A program made the translations under genes and the position numbers. A DNA stretch of 64,000 nucleotides from positions 248,001-312,000 of the forward strand of contig JASBNA010000048.1 of NCBI GenBank assembly GCA_038087015.1, written 5' to 3'. Below are positions 33,272 through 45,400 of the stretch, piece after piece. The notes under the pieces are model-generated. The model had not been told where the DNA came from. It made no database searches and saw only the letters and a list, made by a program, of their open reading frames with translations. The stretch's first letter is position 1; each line of letters begins with the position of its first letter. The DNA is from Cerrena zonata (Eukaryota > Basidiomycota > Agaricomycetes > Polyporales > Cerrenaceae).

Positions 33272-35840
33272 ACATAAAACTCGAACTCGATTCACCTGAG
33301 CCCAAAGTCTTTGACTAACTAGCTGTACTCCCTCTCCCACACCTTACCTAACTCCACAGTCCGCCGTTTCCGCGGCAGCTTTTCTTGTCCTCTAGTTGCT
33401 GTTTGCTTGTGCTTTAGCTCTACGTTGTCGAAAACGACTCGTTCTGCTCAGGCCCTGGTATCCCTTCTACCGAAAGTGGCTTCCCATCTTCTCCCATACC
33501 TTTACAATACGCGCTCTCAAGATACAGGTCCTCATCGTACTCCACCTTTTATTCTCAGATACCTCTAGGCTTCTCTACTCCAACTGGTCCTCTCGCCTGT
33601 ATGCGCAATCGCAAATGCCTGTCGAAAACACATAGCTCCTCTGGCTCTATATCTTACGCACCCTCCATGCTCCAAGGACCGGGTCTCCAAGTTCTCTTAA
33701 GGTCTCAAATACCCAGTAAGGATAATAGGGTTTATGCTCGCCGCGCTACACATCCAGATCATCTCGACGTTCTCTGCGGCACAACGAACAATCCTATCTA
33801 TCGGTTTCCTAGACATGCGTCTTTAAATCAACGCCGAGGATAATATCGTTAGAAGGAGACCTTTCGTTCTCATTCCTGGTACACCTAGGTACAGAGCGTA
33901 CCCGCATACTCACCTATCAGGATTGGCAATCGAAAATGCCTCGTCTCTCTGCGTCGAAGCTCACTCAAATTGAAGTTTGGGAAGAGAGCAAAATGTGTAG
34001 TGTATGTTGCCTTTTCACTATAGGTCATTGATTATCCATCCTTATCACATTACGAGAAACCGGCTCAGGTTATTCATATCTGCTTTGCATGCAATCTCAG
34101 CCGTTCAAGTTGTACCCGCAAGAGTCGTTTCTCAACAGCTCAATTCTTCTTCGAACCTTACGTACAATAATCACAGATCAAATATATTTCTTGTGACTTG
34201 ACTTGTTTGTACACATACACAATTGGTACCCACATTGCAACAATGCCTCCTCCACCCAGCTATCTTGCTCTTGACTCCTCCATATACGGGGTGAAGTTTA
34301 TCAGCTATCGCTGAAATCCATTCATTTTCAAATGCGTCTTTAAGATCATCTTGAATACAAGCTGAAATAATGTTGTTGAGTGAAATGTCGGTACCGGTCT
34401 AGAGACGGTCAAGACAAAGGCCCAGCAATCGCGCAAGGGAGGTAGCGTGCTATTGTCAGGTGAGAGGAGTTAGGATGATTCAATTTCCAATGAGACGGCT
34501 TATTGTGATAGATGTCCCCAGACGGTGAGGCCGACACACTCGGTAGAACCCTAGAACACAAAATCAACTTGCATGAAAACGCAAGCATGTCAAAGACTCA
34601 CTCACACCACCTGTAATTACACCTCTAAGGCGAGGTATAGTTCTAAAACTTGGATCGACCCGAAGAAGCCTAAGACGATGAGGGCGTGTACCACCAATGG
34701 GTATGTTGAACGCGAGCAGGTTGTGGATTCGCCGGCCAGATTGAAGCAGCTTGATCAACGCTGAATATCGAAATCGTTAATACAGAGAGCCTTTGAATGA
34801 AAAAAGGTATTGGTATTCGGCACGATGGAGTACTGAGGGGCTTGCGTCTAGATATGCAGGGCGTATTCTATACGGGCAGAGTTCGAGTAACACGAGAGAA
34901 CATTGTAGGCCCGGGGTAGTAGGATGTATGTGTCGTATATGTTGAGCTTCACATCGAGGGTGTTAGTGTAGTTGTAATATACAGTTGTGGGCTGGTCAGC
35001 CAGAGCGACTAGAAAGGATGTGTTAGTGTGAGGAGTGGTCAAGTTTCAAGAGACGTACAGGGTGCGTTTCGAGTCCGCATAAGCTCACTGTTTGTTCTTC
35101 GACACCATGCGAGTCATGAACTGCTCTCCAAGCATCGTTAGGCCTCTCCGAATGGCCAGTCATAGCACTAGCAGAAAAGAGTCGCAAGTGGAAACAAAAG
35201 TTCGGGTGGAAAAGTTCGAGCTGAGAGAGAGAGAAGCTCGGCATGCATAAAAGTGGAGTGTCTTGAGCTAAATCATTGAATACAGTGTGTAAGAGGTCGC
35301 CGAGCGAGATATCAACAGTGGTCTATGACCAGAAGGTATTGAAGGCAAAGGAAAGCTATATCATGAGACATCAATGCGGTCAGTAGTACCATACGTCTAA
35401 GCTTCAAAGACAGAACACTTCGGATTTCGGGGTGGAATGTCGTTTGGCAATAGAAAGGGACAACATACTAGGAGTGGGAGACTCGACACTCTCAGCGAGT
35501 CGTCCTGTTACAAGTAATATGCTACTTGGAGGGGTGATACAGCCTGTAGCAGCGGAACTGGCCCTTTGAAGAGCGGAGAGACATTCGACGATGGCGAGAA
35601 TTAGAGCAGCGTTGGCTAGTAGACGTATCATGAGTATTTCAAAGCTGTAAGAATCGGGTCGGTCCATTCGATGGCTTGGTAAGCTTAGTTTTAAGCAATG
35701 GTGTATAAATACAGAGCAGAATCGGAACACAAGCGATCCGGGAGGGGAGACCTTTCGCCGAGTAAGGAGTCACAGATGGGAAGCGGAGAAGGGGAAAAGA
35801 GAGCCTGGTTACACCTGCAAGTTAGCATGGCGAGTGTTAA
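33171..35840. other. Plus-oriented cassette and gene-poor segment
   Basis: 33171-33340 is the cassette in reverse orientation to most others, with KLELDSPEPKVFD on the plus strand followed at once by a stop. 33340-34330 resembles 19640-20780. 34340-35840 has no clear partner. It contains a candidate spliced minus-strand fragment (35244 to 34848) and short frames at 35404-35730 that I cannot assign. Confidence 0.4.
34848..35130 (-). pseudogene. Possible two-exon fragment on the minus strand
   Basis: A 50-nt intron-like segment (donor at 35058, acceptor at 35009, GTACGTCTCTTGAAACTTG start, CTTTCTAG end) joins a short upstream frame to one running to a stop near 34848 that contains VYYNYTNTLDVKLNIYDTYI. 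The donor sequence is the same as that seen repeatedly on the plus strand in the decayed units, here in reverse orientation. Upstream the joined frame meets a stop about 20 codons away, so it is a fragment. Confidence 0.35.
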
Positions 35841-36100
35841 ATGTTAAGCAGTCGGGCTCGAGCTTGAGGTTTCTGCTCAGAAAGATAGGAGGGTGAGGCG
35901 GCCAGCAGGCATCCTCGATCGTATTTTGACGCTGGACACTTCGATTGCCGAGTCACTCTTCCGACTCCTCTCCCTCGACCTTGTTACTCTTTCCCTTCAA
36001 GGGGATATTTTAATGAACTTATACAAGTCCAATGCCCTCGATAGACATCTATTGAACACTGCCTCGGGCAACAACCATCAAAAACTGGCTCTATCTCCTC
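35841..36100 (+). repeat. Cassette copy 7 and empty site of the 704-bp element
   Basis: Worn cassette (GATCGTATTTTGACGCTGG near 35917) followed by CCTTGTTACTCTTTCCCTTC (35980-35999). The second part matches both sides of the transposon at 10274-10977 without the element, so it is the uninterrupted allele. Confidence 0.6.
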
Positions 36101-37739
36101 TCATCCTATGTCACTGAGCTTCGGGCCTGTTAACCTATTTCTGCCATAACCCACCCATGCAAATATGCCCTCTCATTACTCTTGCTCGAATCCGCGCACC
36201 GACTGAGGCATCGTGTCTCACCTTTCCGTGAGATGCTTTGCTTGTAGCAATACCATTCGCTGTGAGTATTCTATCCCTTATCCTAGTACGCTACTGTAAA
36301 GTTCCTTATTGCCAAGAGCTGATCATCTACACTTAGATTACACACCATATGCTATGCACTCCGGATCTATACTCTACTTGTCTTGTGTAGTACTACAGCT
36401 TTGGTTTCCCCGCCGGCTTTTCATTGCTCTTAATAGCCTCTAGCCATGCTGCAACATCAACATCTCCCAACGACTCCGCTCCTCCTAACTCGGTGTACAT
36501 CATTCCAACCCCGGAGTGATTTTTTACCAGTAAAACCCGTGATAAACCTCTCCTTCGATTTGTTTGAGGATATTGATCGTTGAACAGTGGACGATAACTC
36601 GGATAGAGCGGGTAGGAATATTTCGGTGGGATCAGAACACCACTCTGTACGCCTATCGAAATCCTCTCACTACGATCTACACTATACCGGACCTTCACAA
36701 TCGCTATCTGCCTCCCCTACTGTCCCATCATCGTCAATGCCTCAATTTTGCCGTGATATTCTCTCACTTCCGTTGGTACTGGATATACTTCGCTTTTTTG
36801 AATTCGCTTTGTGAAGCTAGTGCAGCCAGTGTCGCTTCATATCCCTTTCGTAAAACTGTACGCTGTCATGTACCCAAGAACTTGGTGCCGATATCACAGG
36901 TGTCTTACTGCCATCACTCTGCTGCTCTCTAGTCACCTTATTCAATACACGTTCGCGCTGGACAGCGCTACATGAAGTTGTATACAATCCTGGTTCTTGT
37001 CGAACTCGCATCCACTCATTCCATGTCAAGATTTCCGAACACCCCCTTGGGCAGGAAACAATAACGTCATCGGGTGGTAGAAAAAGACAGCTGTGAACCG
37101 CCATGGGAGGGCAACGTCTACTCGATCGATTCCGGTGTTGTGGTTACATGCACACTGACCTTCAGCTTTCTGGCTTCATTACGCATATCAGACTCGACAA
37201 CGTACCCATATGACTGTTACTTGGGTTCTTGTTCCCCTCGCAATAACAGCCATCTCCAGTGCACTATCACATGGACTATACTGCGGCTCTACATCACGTT
37301 CTTAGTATTGGCTTCGACGTAAAATCTCTAGATACTTGCACAAATCGCGCTTAGACTAACTCTGAACCCCATGAAACATCCTCTCTTGCCAGCCGTCCTG
37401 ATAACAGTACCTACGTATGTTTCACTGAGACGATCTCAGTATAGGGCGAGCGGTGATCGCAATGCCGGCTGATGTTTCTGTCTAGTGGATTAATTGCATC
37501 TCGGCTTGGGTGAAGCTACTCGGGGTAAACCTCTTGTTAATTCTAACCGTCTACATAAGTAAGTCTGTACAGATACAGACGGCCCTCATCTGGACGACGG
37601 CACCATGGAGCATGTAGGATAGAAACTCCGTTGTACTTAACTTTCTCCGTTGCGTTCCCCATTTTTGTAGATACTAGATTCAATGTACAGCCTGTGACCC
37701 ATCAGTTGTCACTGACAATTTGAGGGTTTATATGATAAA
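36101..37739 (+). repeat. Left inverted arm upstream of F-box gene B
   Basis: Paralogue of 11100-12820 and complementary to 40930-41960. Inverted pairing can be followed at 36240-36260, 36340-36420, 36540-36640, 36840-36960 and 37100-37150 against 41870, 41770, 41600, 41330-41180 and 41050-40960. The 122-codon frame at 36564-36932 and the minus frames at 36393-36698 and 36817-37104 are shared-repeat frames with no conserved reading phase. Confidence 0.7.
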
Positions 37740-37925
37740 TAATACTGTCCCCACCAGTGCAAATATATCCCGACCTCCACGGAACCTGTGCGAGCGGTGA
37801 AAGAACATTCAGAATCCTAGGATCAAGTGTCACATCCTGTGCGAGCGAGACGCACGCAACCCTTATTTGCCCGCGTATCCAACTATCGCTCCCCCATCTT
37901 CTTACTTGCTACCTTCATCTTCGCT
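37740..37925 (+). promoter_or_regulatory. Conserved promoter and 5' leader of F-box gene B
   Basis: Same order of blocks as before gene A: AAATATATCC (about 37761), GAGCGGTGAAAG (37792), CAGAATCCTAGGATCAAGTG (about 37811) and the pyrimidine-rich leader with CTTCTTACTTGCTACC. Confidence 0.5.
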
Positions 37926-40520
37926 ATGCCTCGCTCTCGCTCTTACTCTACTTCCTCGCTACCATCCAATCTGCAGTCGTCGTGGTCTCTCCAGTCGCGA
38001 CCGATAGCCGTTTACGATCAGACTGAAGAATCAGCTGATCACGCTTCCATTGATATCGATTCTAGACCTGGTCCCTCAAGTCAAGGTCCTATCATGATGG
38101 AAACTAATTCATCCGACGATCCAACTTTATTTCCCCATCCCTCATCTTCATCCGACGTTCATTTCCCGCTAACAGCCGCTGTCTTCGAAGAATCCTGGGA
38201 ACAAGAACCCGAATATTTGATAAGAGAGGAGCAACATCTATCCTCTCAAGGCCCGATTTCGACATCTCCACATTCTCGTGTATCGTCTACTCCGGATATC
38301 TATTCACCACGCAATCGGATGGATATATCACATTTGGTCACCCCCTCAGTCCATGTGGATCATTCCATGTTAATAGACTGGGAAGATGTTTCATCCCTAG
38401 ATTCTCATGGTCTATCATCAGAGCATCTTGTTGGGTTTTCTCCCAGTGTGCACTACTCTCTTTCTGATCCCAGAGCCCTACCATCCTACCCCTTGATTGG
38501 TCCCATGTATGGTCAGCCCCTACAGCAATCATCTGAAATACAGGTACCATCACCTAGATCATCCACCTTGATTCCATTGCATGGTCCCACTTTACCATCA
38601 CTTCAAACTTCACCACCTACCATCAACTGGATGCTCAGTTCATCACAACCTCTTCTTCCCTTCAACCACCCTCTATTACAAGATTCACAGAGCGGTTCAC
38701 TCTATACACAGAATGGAGGCTCATCTCATTCTTCAACTCTGGATTCAAACCATCCTGGAGGAGGTGATACTAACATAATATCAATAGCCCAAGCACCATT
38801 TGTCACCACCTCATGCCCATCTCTCAATATATCTGGATGGAGATCATCATCAGATCACCAGCAGTCTGGAGGTCTACATCTCACTCCAGTATTTGTCAGT
38901 GATCCTTCCCAACCACTATCTTATACTACTAGGTCTCAGTATTATTGGTTAAATGTATCAACTATATCAACAACTCCAAGACTACCTAAAAGGTACATAT
39001 ATATGATTATTTGTGATCCTTGTCACTGATAAGTGTTGATTTTCAGGAGATTCTGGATAGGATGCTTGCCAAATGAGATTTATCTGATGATCATATATTG
39101 GCTTGCAAGTGCTGACCAACCTATAAAGTATTTGCATCAATGTGCTCTTGTATGTTATGAATGGTTGAAAATTGTCAAAAAGACAAGGTTTTGGTATGTC
39201 CCAAGGCTAACCTATCTTGTCAGACCACCTCTATTGAGACAGTATGTCACAATAATTTGTTGCATTGTTTGTGTAATGTTTAATCTCTTGTTTATATAGC
39301 TCATTCTCAAATGGACATCTTCCCAATGAAATCTATGATGCTATCATAGACTGGGTTGCATGTTGTCCACGGGCACCACAAAAGCACTTGGGTGTTTGTG
39401 CACAAGTATATCACACATGGTCAGAAAGAGCTAGAAAACAGTACAATGTCAATGTCATTCTCAATGAGAAAAATGTCTGCACATATGCAATGTTTATTCA
39501 CAAGCACCCTTCTACTTGCAGCTTGGTACAAAGTATAAGCTTGACAAGGCTTAACATATTTGACGAAGAATTTTCAGTAATCACGCAGGTTATGTTACTG
39601 GTATATAGGCTGCCCAATATTAAGCACCTTACTTTGAATGATTTTTTCCATAATAATGTACATCCAGGCATATTCAAATATGCTATCAACAAAACTATAC
39701 AGAGCCTTAATGTTGTTCTGCAGTTTGATAGAGAAAAACAATGTTCATTACATTTGTTTTGGCAGTTTGTGGCATGTTTTCATTGTTTGAGAACACTCTC
39801 TATTAATGTAGATGAGGCAGAACTTGTTAAGAATACATGTTCACTCAAGTCTTTATATCAAAACAAACTCAAATGCTCATTGACATCACTGACATTGTGG
39901 ATGGGTTTTGTCAATATAATACTTCTGGATTCACTGGTTGAAGCAGGAACATTTACCTCAAATTTAAAAATCCTTGAGATTCATGCATATTATGAAGATG
40001 AACAGTTTAAGATGGATTACTTGTGTAAGGCAATTCAAGCACTTGTGATACACTGCAGTGATCACCTACAAACATTTATCTTCAACCCTGTGGCAATGGG
40101 ACAAAAGGATTTATTTGTTCATAGTAAGTTGGTTTCAATAAAAGATGGTGACATATGAACTGTGGCTGATATTCTGACTTAGTCTCACTAGAGAGTTGCA
40201 GCAAACTAATCCAGTTCAATTATACAACTGGTGATAATTCCCAGACAGAAATTATGCTCAATCAACTTCAAACTATCACCTCAGCTGATATGGCTTACAT
40301 CTCTGTAACAATTCAGAAACCATTTTTTATCACAATGAGTGATATTGATGTTGAGCTTTGGAACAGGATTGACACTTTTCTCACTTCCCCTCAATTTGCA
40401 TCACTCCACAAGGTTACTATAACACAAAAAAGAGTTCTTCCTGAAGGTCTCACATTTCAGACTGATCTCTTGCCCAAGTTACATAAATGTGGTATTTTGG
40501 CTGTGCTTAATTGGACCTAG
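37926..40520 (+). CDS. F-box paralogue B: double F-box, LRR-like protein
   Basis: Exons 37926-38992, 39047-39241, 39300-40123 and 40183-40520; introns of 54, 58 and 59 nt, in the same phases as gene A. The joined frame is about 807 residues. It has a Ser/Pro-rich N-terminal 355 residues, a first F-box (CLPNEIYLMIIYWL, CALVCYEWLKIV) and a second (CLPNEIYDAIIDWV, CAQVYHTWSERA) starting near residue 427, then LRR-like patches. Both F-boxes keep the Leu-Pro pair; the first is lost in copy A. Function as an SCF substrate receptor is inferred from the F-box. The paralogue at 13016 differs mainly in exon 1. The start is the conserved MPRSRS methionine; an in-frame ATG at 37827 lies further upstream. 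Confidence 0.85.
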
Positions 40521-40626
40521 AGTACAGTGTAAAATAGCAAATTGTGTATGATATTTGTACAAGGTGATATATGTTCCCAGTCTATTGATATAGGATGATT
40601 TACATAATCCAAGGAGGCGCCCAAAT

Positions 40627-40920
40627 GTGATATAAGTATGTGTCAGATTGTGTGGTAAATAGATATACATAGTAGGTGATATGCAAGTATGTGGAGATGT
40701 TGAAATCAGAACTTGAGGGATGGATGTTGCTCCTCTTCTGACAAATATTCAGGTTTTTGCTCCCAAGATTTATCAAGGACAATGGCTGTTGGCTCTCCAG
40801 ATGGACACTGCATATTGGATGAAGATGAGAGATGGCTTTTTGAGAAAATCAGTTTCCATAGGACCTTGACTTGAGGGACCAAGTATGGGATCAATATTGA
40901 TGGAAGTGTGATCAGCCAAT
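40627..40920 (-). pseudogene. Inverted exon-1 fragment of the F-box gene, copy B
   Basis: Minus-strand fragment of exon 1, about 105 bp after the stop codon of gene B, matching the one at 15713-15990. It covers the region with SSQGPMETD, SSSSNMQ and SWEQKPEYL, and is frameshifted within a larger minus-strand frame (40773-41318). The inner end aligns with the YSPHN/YLPHN part of exon 1. The parent codons are at about residues 35-125. Confidence 0.75.
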
Positions 40921-41960
40921 TCTACATTGATACACCTAAGGGCACCCGAACACCCAATGTCAGTGTACATGTAACCGTACACATGGGATCCAATCGAATA
41001 GACATACTTTTCTGAAGTCGGTCTGCAACTCTCTTTCGATGTTAACAGATATGCAGTCAGCTTAGATAGAAAGCAATATTGCGATGTTGATAATGGAAAT
41101 TGACCATCTTCCGCTGTCCCAGAGAAGCTTGGAAAGTTTGAGTACAGCAGTTCAACAAGAGAGGGGGGGTCATGGTGACGCCGAGTGCAAATGTGTATCG
41201 ATTGGGATGACCAGAGAGGCGCAGCAGAGTGATGACAGTAAGACATCTGGTATAATATATTCAGAAGTACTGAGATATTTGGTACATGGCAGCGTACAGT
41301 CTTATGAAAAGGATCCAAGGTGGAATAGAAGTGACACTAGCAGGAGTACATCTAGCTGCAGAAGGCGAATCCAAACAATTGTGAAGGTCCAGTATGCACT
41401 CTAGTGATAAGGGTTATGCATATATGTAGAAAGATCACAGGCAACCTGACAAAGAGTGATTACATCAGTGTATATCGTAGTGAGAGAATTTCGATAGGCG
41501 TACATAGTCGTGTTCTATCCCCACCGAAAATATTCCTCGGAATTCTCGCTCTATCCGAGTTATCATCTGCAAATAGTTGTATCGGCTCGGAAACATATGC
41601 TCCGAGGTTCGCTAACAAAGAGGATCTACGAGCTTGCAACAGGGTACGGTGGGCTATTGGCATGGTTTAACAGGAGTAGTCGAGCGAGAAGTCGAGGTCA
41701 GATCACGGCTAGTGCCTGTCCAGGGCAATGAGAAGCCGCAGTACAACATGAGATGAGTATCATATGATCTATATTCTGAGTGTAAGTGATTAGTTCTTGG
41801 CAATATAGAGGATTTCAGAGCGCTAGGGGTAAGGAATGCAACACTCAAAGCGAATGTTCCTGTTATAAGGTGGAAAGGCGAGACACAATGTACTAGTCGG
41901 TGCGCCGATTCGAAAGGGAGCAATAGGAGTGGGTTGTGGCGGACTGTTGATTCATCAGGG
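40921..41960 (-). repeat. Right inverted arm downstream of F-box gene B
   Basis: Reverse complement matches the left arm at 36101-37150; plus-strand paralogues are 1-506 and 16266-17130. Around 41848 it reads through GAATGTTCC once, so it is the empty site for the 873-bp transposon. The 181-codon minus-strand frame 40773-41318 spans arm and exon fragment and is not a gene. Confidence 0.7.
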
Positions 41961-42229
41961 AGGGTGTACGAAGGGAGGCTTAAGACAGATGCAAGAGAAA
42001 AGCAGCTGCGGAACGTGAGGCAAAGGTTTCAAGCAGTTTCGACTCTGATCAACCAGCCTAGCTTCGGTAAGGATTTGCATCCTTACGAGCGAGTTGTTGA
42101 AGGTATGGGATAAGAAGCAAGTAGGAGTTACGTTCGGTAGAAGACCTGGGGAATGAAGGAATATACATTGTTTTCGAGGAGTTGGTAGAGGGGTAATGGC
42201 TAGCAGAGTTGGAGGCACAAGCGAACCGA

Positions 42230-42470
42230 TGTGTTTGCCAACGGCGTAGGATAAGAAAAGCTACGGCAGAGCCGAGAAATCCATAGAGTCAGACAAGGGA
42301 AGAGCATAGATAGCCAGTCAAAGACTTCGGGCTCAGGCAAATCGAGCTCGAGCTTCATGTTCAGAGATACAAGCAGGAGACGAGCAGGAGTCAGTGCTTC
42401 TCCTCATCCCGATTGTATCCTGACGCCCGGCACCTCGATCGATTGTCGACCTCTCTATTCCCAGCTACAG
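42230..42470. repeat. Head-to-head cassette, copy 8
   Basis: Close copy of 1790-2040, including the AGGCAAATCGAGCTCGAGCT block, the ATACAAGCAGGAGACGAGC motif and the GATCGATTGTCGACC edge. Confidence 0.65.
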
Positions 42471-45400
42471 TAGTTGCCTCCAGCCCGATGCCTTCATCAT
42501 ACCCACATCTCTCGGGCATCAAGGCGTCGACCTAGGCAGTAAGCACTAGGAATTCGACTAACTTCACACCCCGTACATCCCTCCGAACGTCAAGACCACC
42601 TCCGGTGTGACACTGACAGTATCCTCCGGTTGTCCCTCGCGGCGACCCTCTCCTTGGTCTTTAAATCCTATCGTCAGGTTTCTTCCTCTACAGGTCAACA
42701 AACATTCCATACCATACCACATAAAGCTCTCGAATGGATACTCTTCCTCCTCCTCGATGTTCTACTCACTCTCTCACTACGAGCTACTCGCCACCGAATA
42801 AGGCGGTCTGCTTCTTACACCCCGAGGTTCTCGATCTACTATTGGATGCTCACACTACTGGCACCGGTTCGGACATTCTCTTCTGCCTACCCCCTCCGAG
42901 TCATCTCATACATCCAACGTCTCATCTTCTGGTATGCATCTCTCGCTTCAACCCAGTAATCCCCTTGCCTTTACACTAGTCTCCATCAGCAGTCCTTCGC
43001 GGACATCCTCTTCTGATCCCTAAGACTTTATAATCACAAACATCGACATATGTTCCTTTCTCCAGTTGTTTGTCCAATGGCTCTCTCCTAGCAGTATCCT
43101 CTATGATTTCCTCGCCAAAATGACTTCTGTGCAACCATAATTCTACGGTACCATAATCGAACAAGCTCTCAACCGAACAGACTTGCTCACACATCTACAT
43201 CTCACGCTGCCATCACGCCCCGTGCCCGTAAACGAGGGGATCTGTCAAGACGATTGAATTCCATACTGGTACCTCTTGTACGTCCTTTCACAAGCCTTAT
43301 ATATCACCGGATCACTCACAGTCCACGCGAATGTACTCTCAAAGTCGACATACCAACATAAGCTACTCGATCTATTCACTCCAAAGTGCTACTTTGCTTG
43401 TGCGAAATACTCATGTTCCGCCTCTGATAGCTCGCTCGACGACCTTCGCCGAAACTCTGTGTAAAGCCTCATCTCACAAGTCAACCTCTAGCCGCGCCAA
43501 TATTCTCTCTTTAGGAACTCAACTTGAACCCCCCATATATCCCTCTTGGAATAGCCGTTTTTCTCTGTACCAAACCTATAGCCGTCAATATAGGTCTAAT
43601 GGTTGTCGGATGGTCAGTGACCCAGATAAAGTGAGAGGAAAGAGAACGAGCTTCTGGTATGGAGTAGGAGTCGGAATATCACTAGGTACGTCTCTTGAAA
43701 CTTGTCGGCCACTCGCTTTATTCGCTCCCTACCCTCATGACCTCTTTTTGTACTCACACTCCATCCCAATCCCTTGCTGTCAGGATAAATATGGCCGGGG
43801 CATGTCCATGCGTACTATCAACAACCCTACCATACATACCACAACTCGACAAGGAGGACACCTCGTTCTTGTGCTCGGAGAACTCTGCACGTATCGAACT
43901 TTCCCTCACTCAGATGCAGGTCCTTCAGTGTTCTTACCACCTCCCTGTTCTTTCGCGGTATGGTCATACTACCGGTACCCTATACGGCGGACTCAACATA
44001 ACGCCGATTATTCTATTGCTAAACGATCACTTGAACTGGTGTATTTATGACTCGGCCATTGATGCCATCCCTATCTCTCGTAGACTTCCTACTCCGCTCT
44101 CACAGGAGAAAAACTCACGTACCACTGTCGAGGTTAAAACCTTTGTGGCAGCAATAACGATCTGGCTTAATCGATGTATTCGGTGGTCGACTTGGTTATG
44201 AGTATCGAGGGGTGATGTTGTTGGGTGGGGTGGGAGGAGAAGTGGGGATCGTAGGTCGTCTTGGCGGCAGGTATGTGTATTGGTGACTCGTTTCGTGGAA
44301 GCTGAGCTTAAGTATATGAGCGTATCGCTCCAAGCAATTGTCCATGTACGACTGGTCAATGGGTTTCCCTGGACACGATGAAGAATACTTTCACACACCA
44401 CTTACATTGAGAAGCTTCGTGGCTCGAATACTCGCAAGCGTTTGCATAGGTTGCTCCTTGACGCTTCCACTGCACCGTCGCGGATATTCTCTTATACTTT
44501 ATACGATGTCGGAAGGACAATAGTCTCTCTTGTAATTCCTTCAAACACAATCGCCGCGGTGCTTATGTTTAACAAGTGTCGTCTCTCCAACTTCCAAAAC
44601 TTGGTTGATCTCATCCTCCCATTGGCTCGAGGAGTATCTCACTCTCACTCCTCGAATGTCTTACGGACTCGTTAGATCAATATATTCCTTGCCGATACTT
44701 AATCTCGATCGACCCTGAGAAGGTGGAAAACATGTATCGCTGTTGAACCTCTTCGAATTCCACCTCATTACTCTACAGCCGTAGAAAATGTGGTAATTCA
44801 ATAGATTTCATCAAAACATGAGCTTTTTCAAGCTCGTTTCCCTGTCGTTTACACACGGGGGCGAAGGCTATAGCCAATACAAACGCAGGCGAGCAAGTAC
44901 ATTGATGACGACTATTCTGAAGTGCGTTCTGTCAAATCACATACCACTCTTTGACAGATGAGCCTTCCTACTTATCTTCGATAACTCTCTAGAAGTTCTT
45001 TGCTATGTTGTCGCACGTATCGAGCCTCATTCTCCCTTGGTCCTGGAACGGCAGTATCGCAAACAGGATACCCCACTGCTCTTGCTTTCGATGTGTTCGT
45101 AACTCTACGTCGTTCTGATTGATAATACTCTTATTCATATCTGGACCTCACCGAGGACGTCCTCTTGTACTTTAGTTTGTCTATACGTCTGGACGACCTC
45201 TGTTCATTCTCGAGACCATTACCATCTGGCCAATAGGGACTTGGGTTTCTTTATACAATGATTTCGAACTAGATTTCCATTACAATATTCATTATGGATC
45301 ACAGCCTGATCCTCGTCATCGACCATGACCTTCTAGCAACGTTTCCGCGTAGAAAGCTAATGATCTTCGGTTTTCTACCGTAGCGCAAGTAGCTAACTAT

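Noticed and set aside
40773..41318. 181-codon minus-strand frame
   Set aside because: Runs across the inverted exon fragment and the arm; the exon part is frameshifted within it and copy A does not keep the frame.
41460..41663. Minus-strand FADDNSD, recalling a reverse transcriptase YADD box
   Set aside because: No other reverse transcriptase motif nearby; the paralogous frames do not keep a polymerase domain, so chance resemblance.
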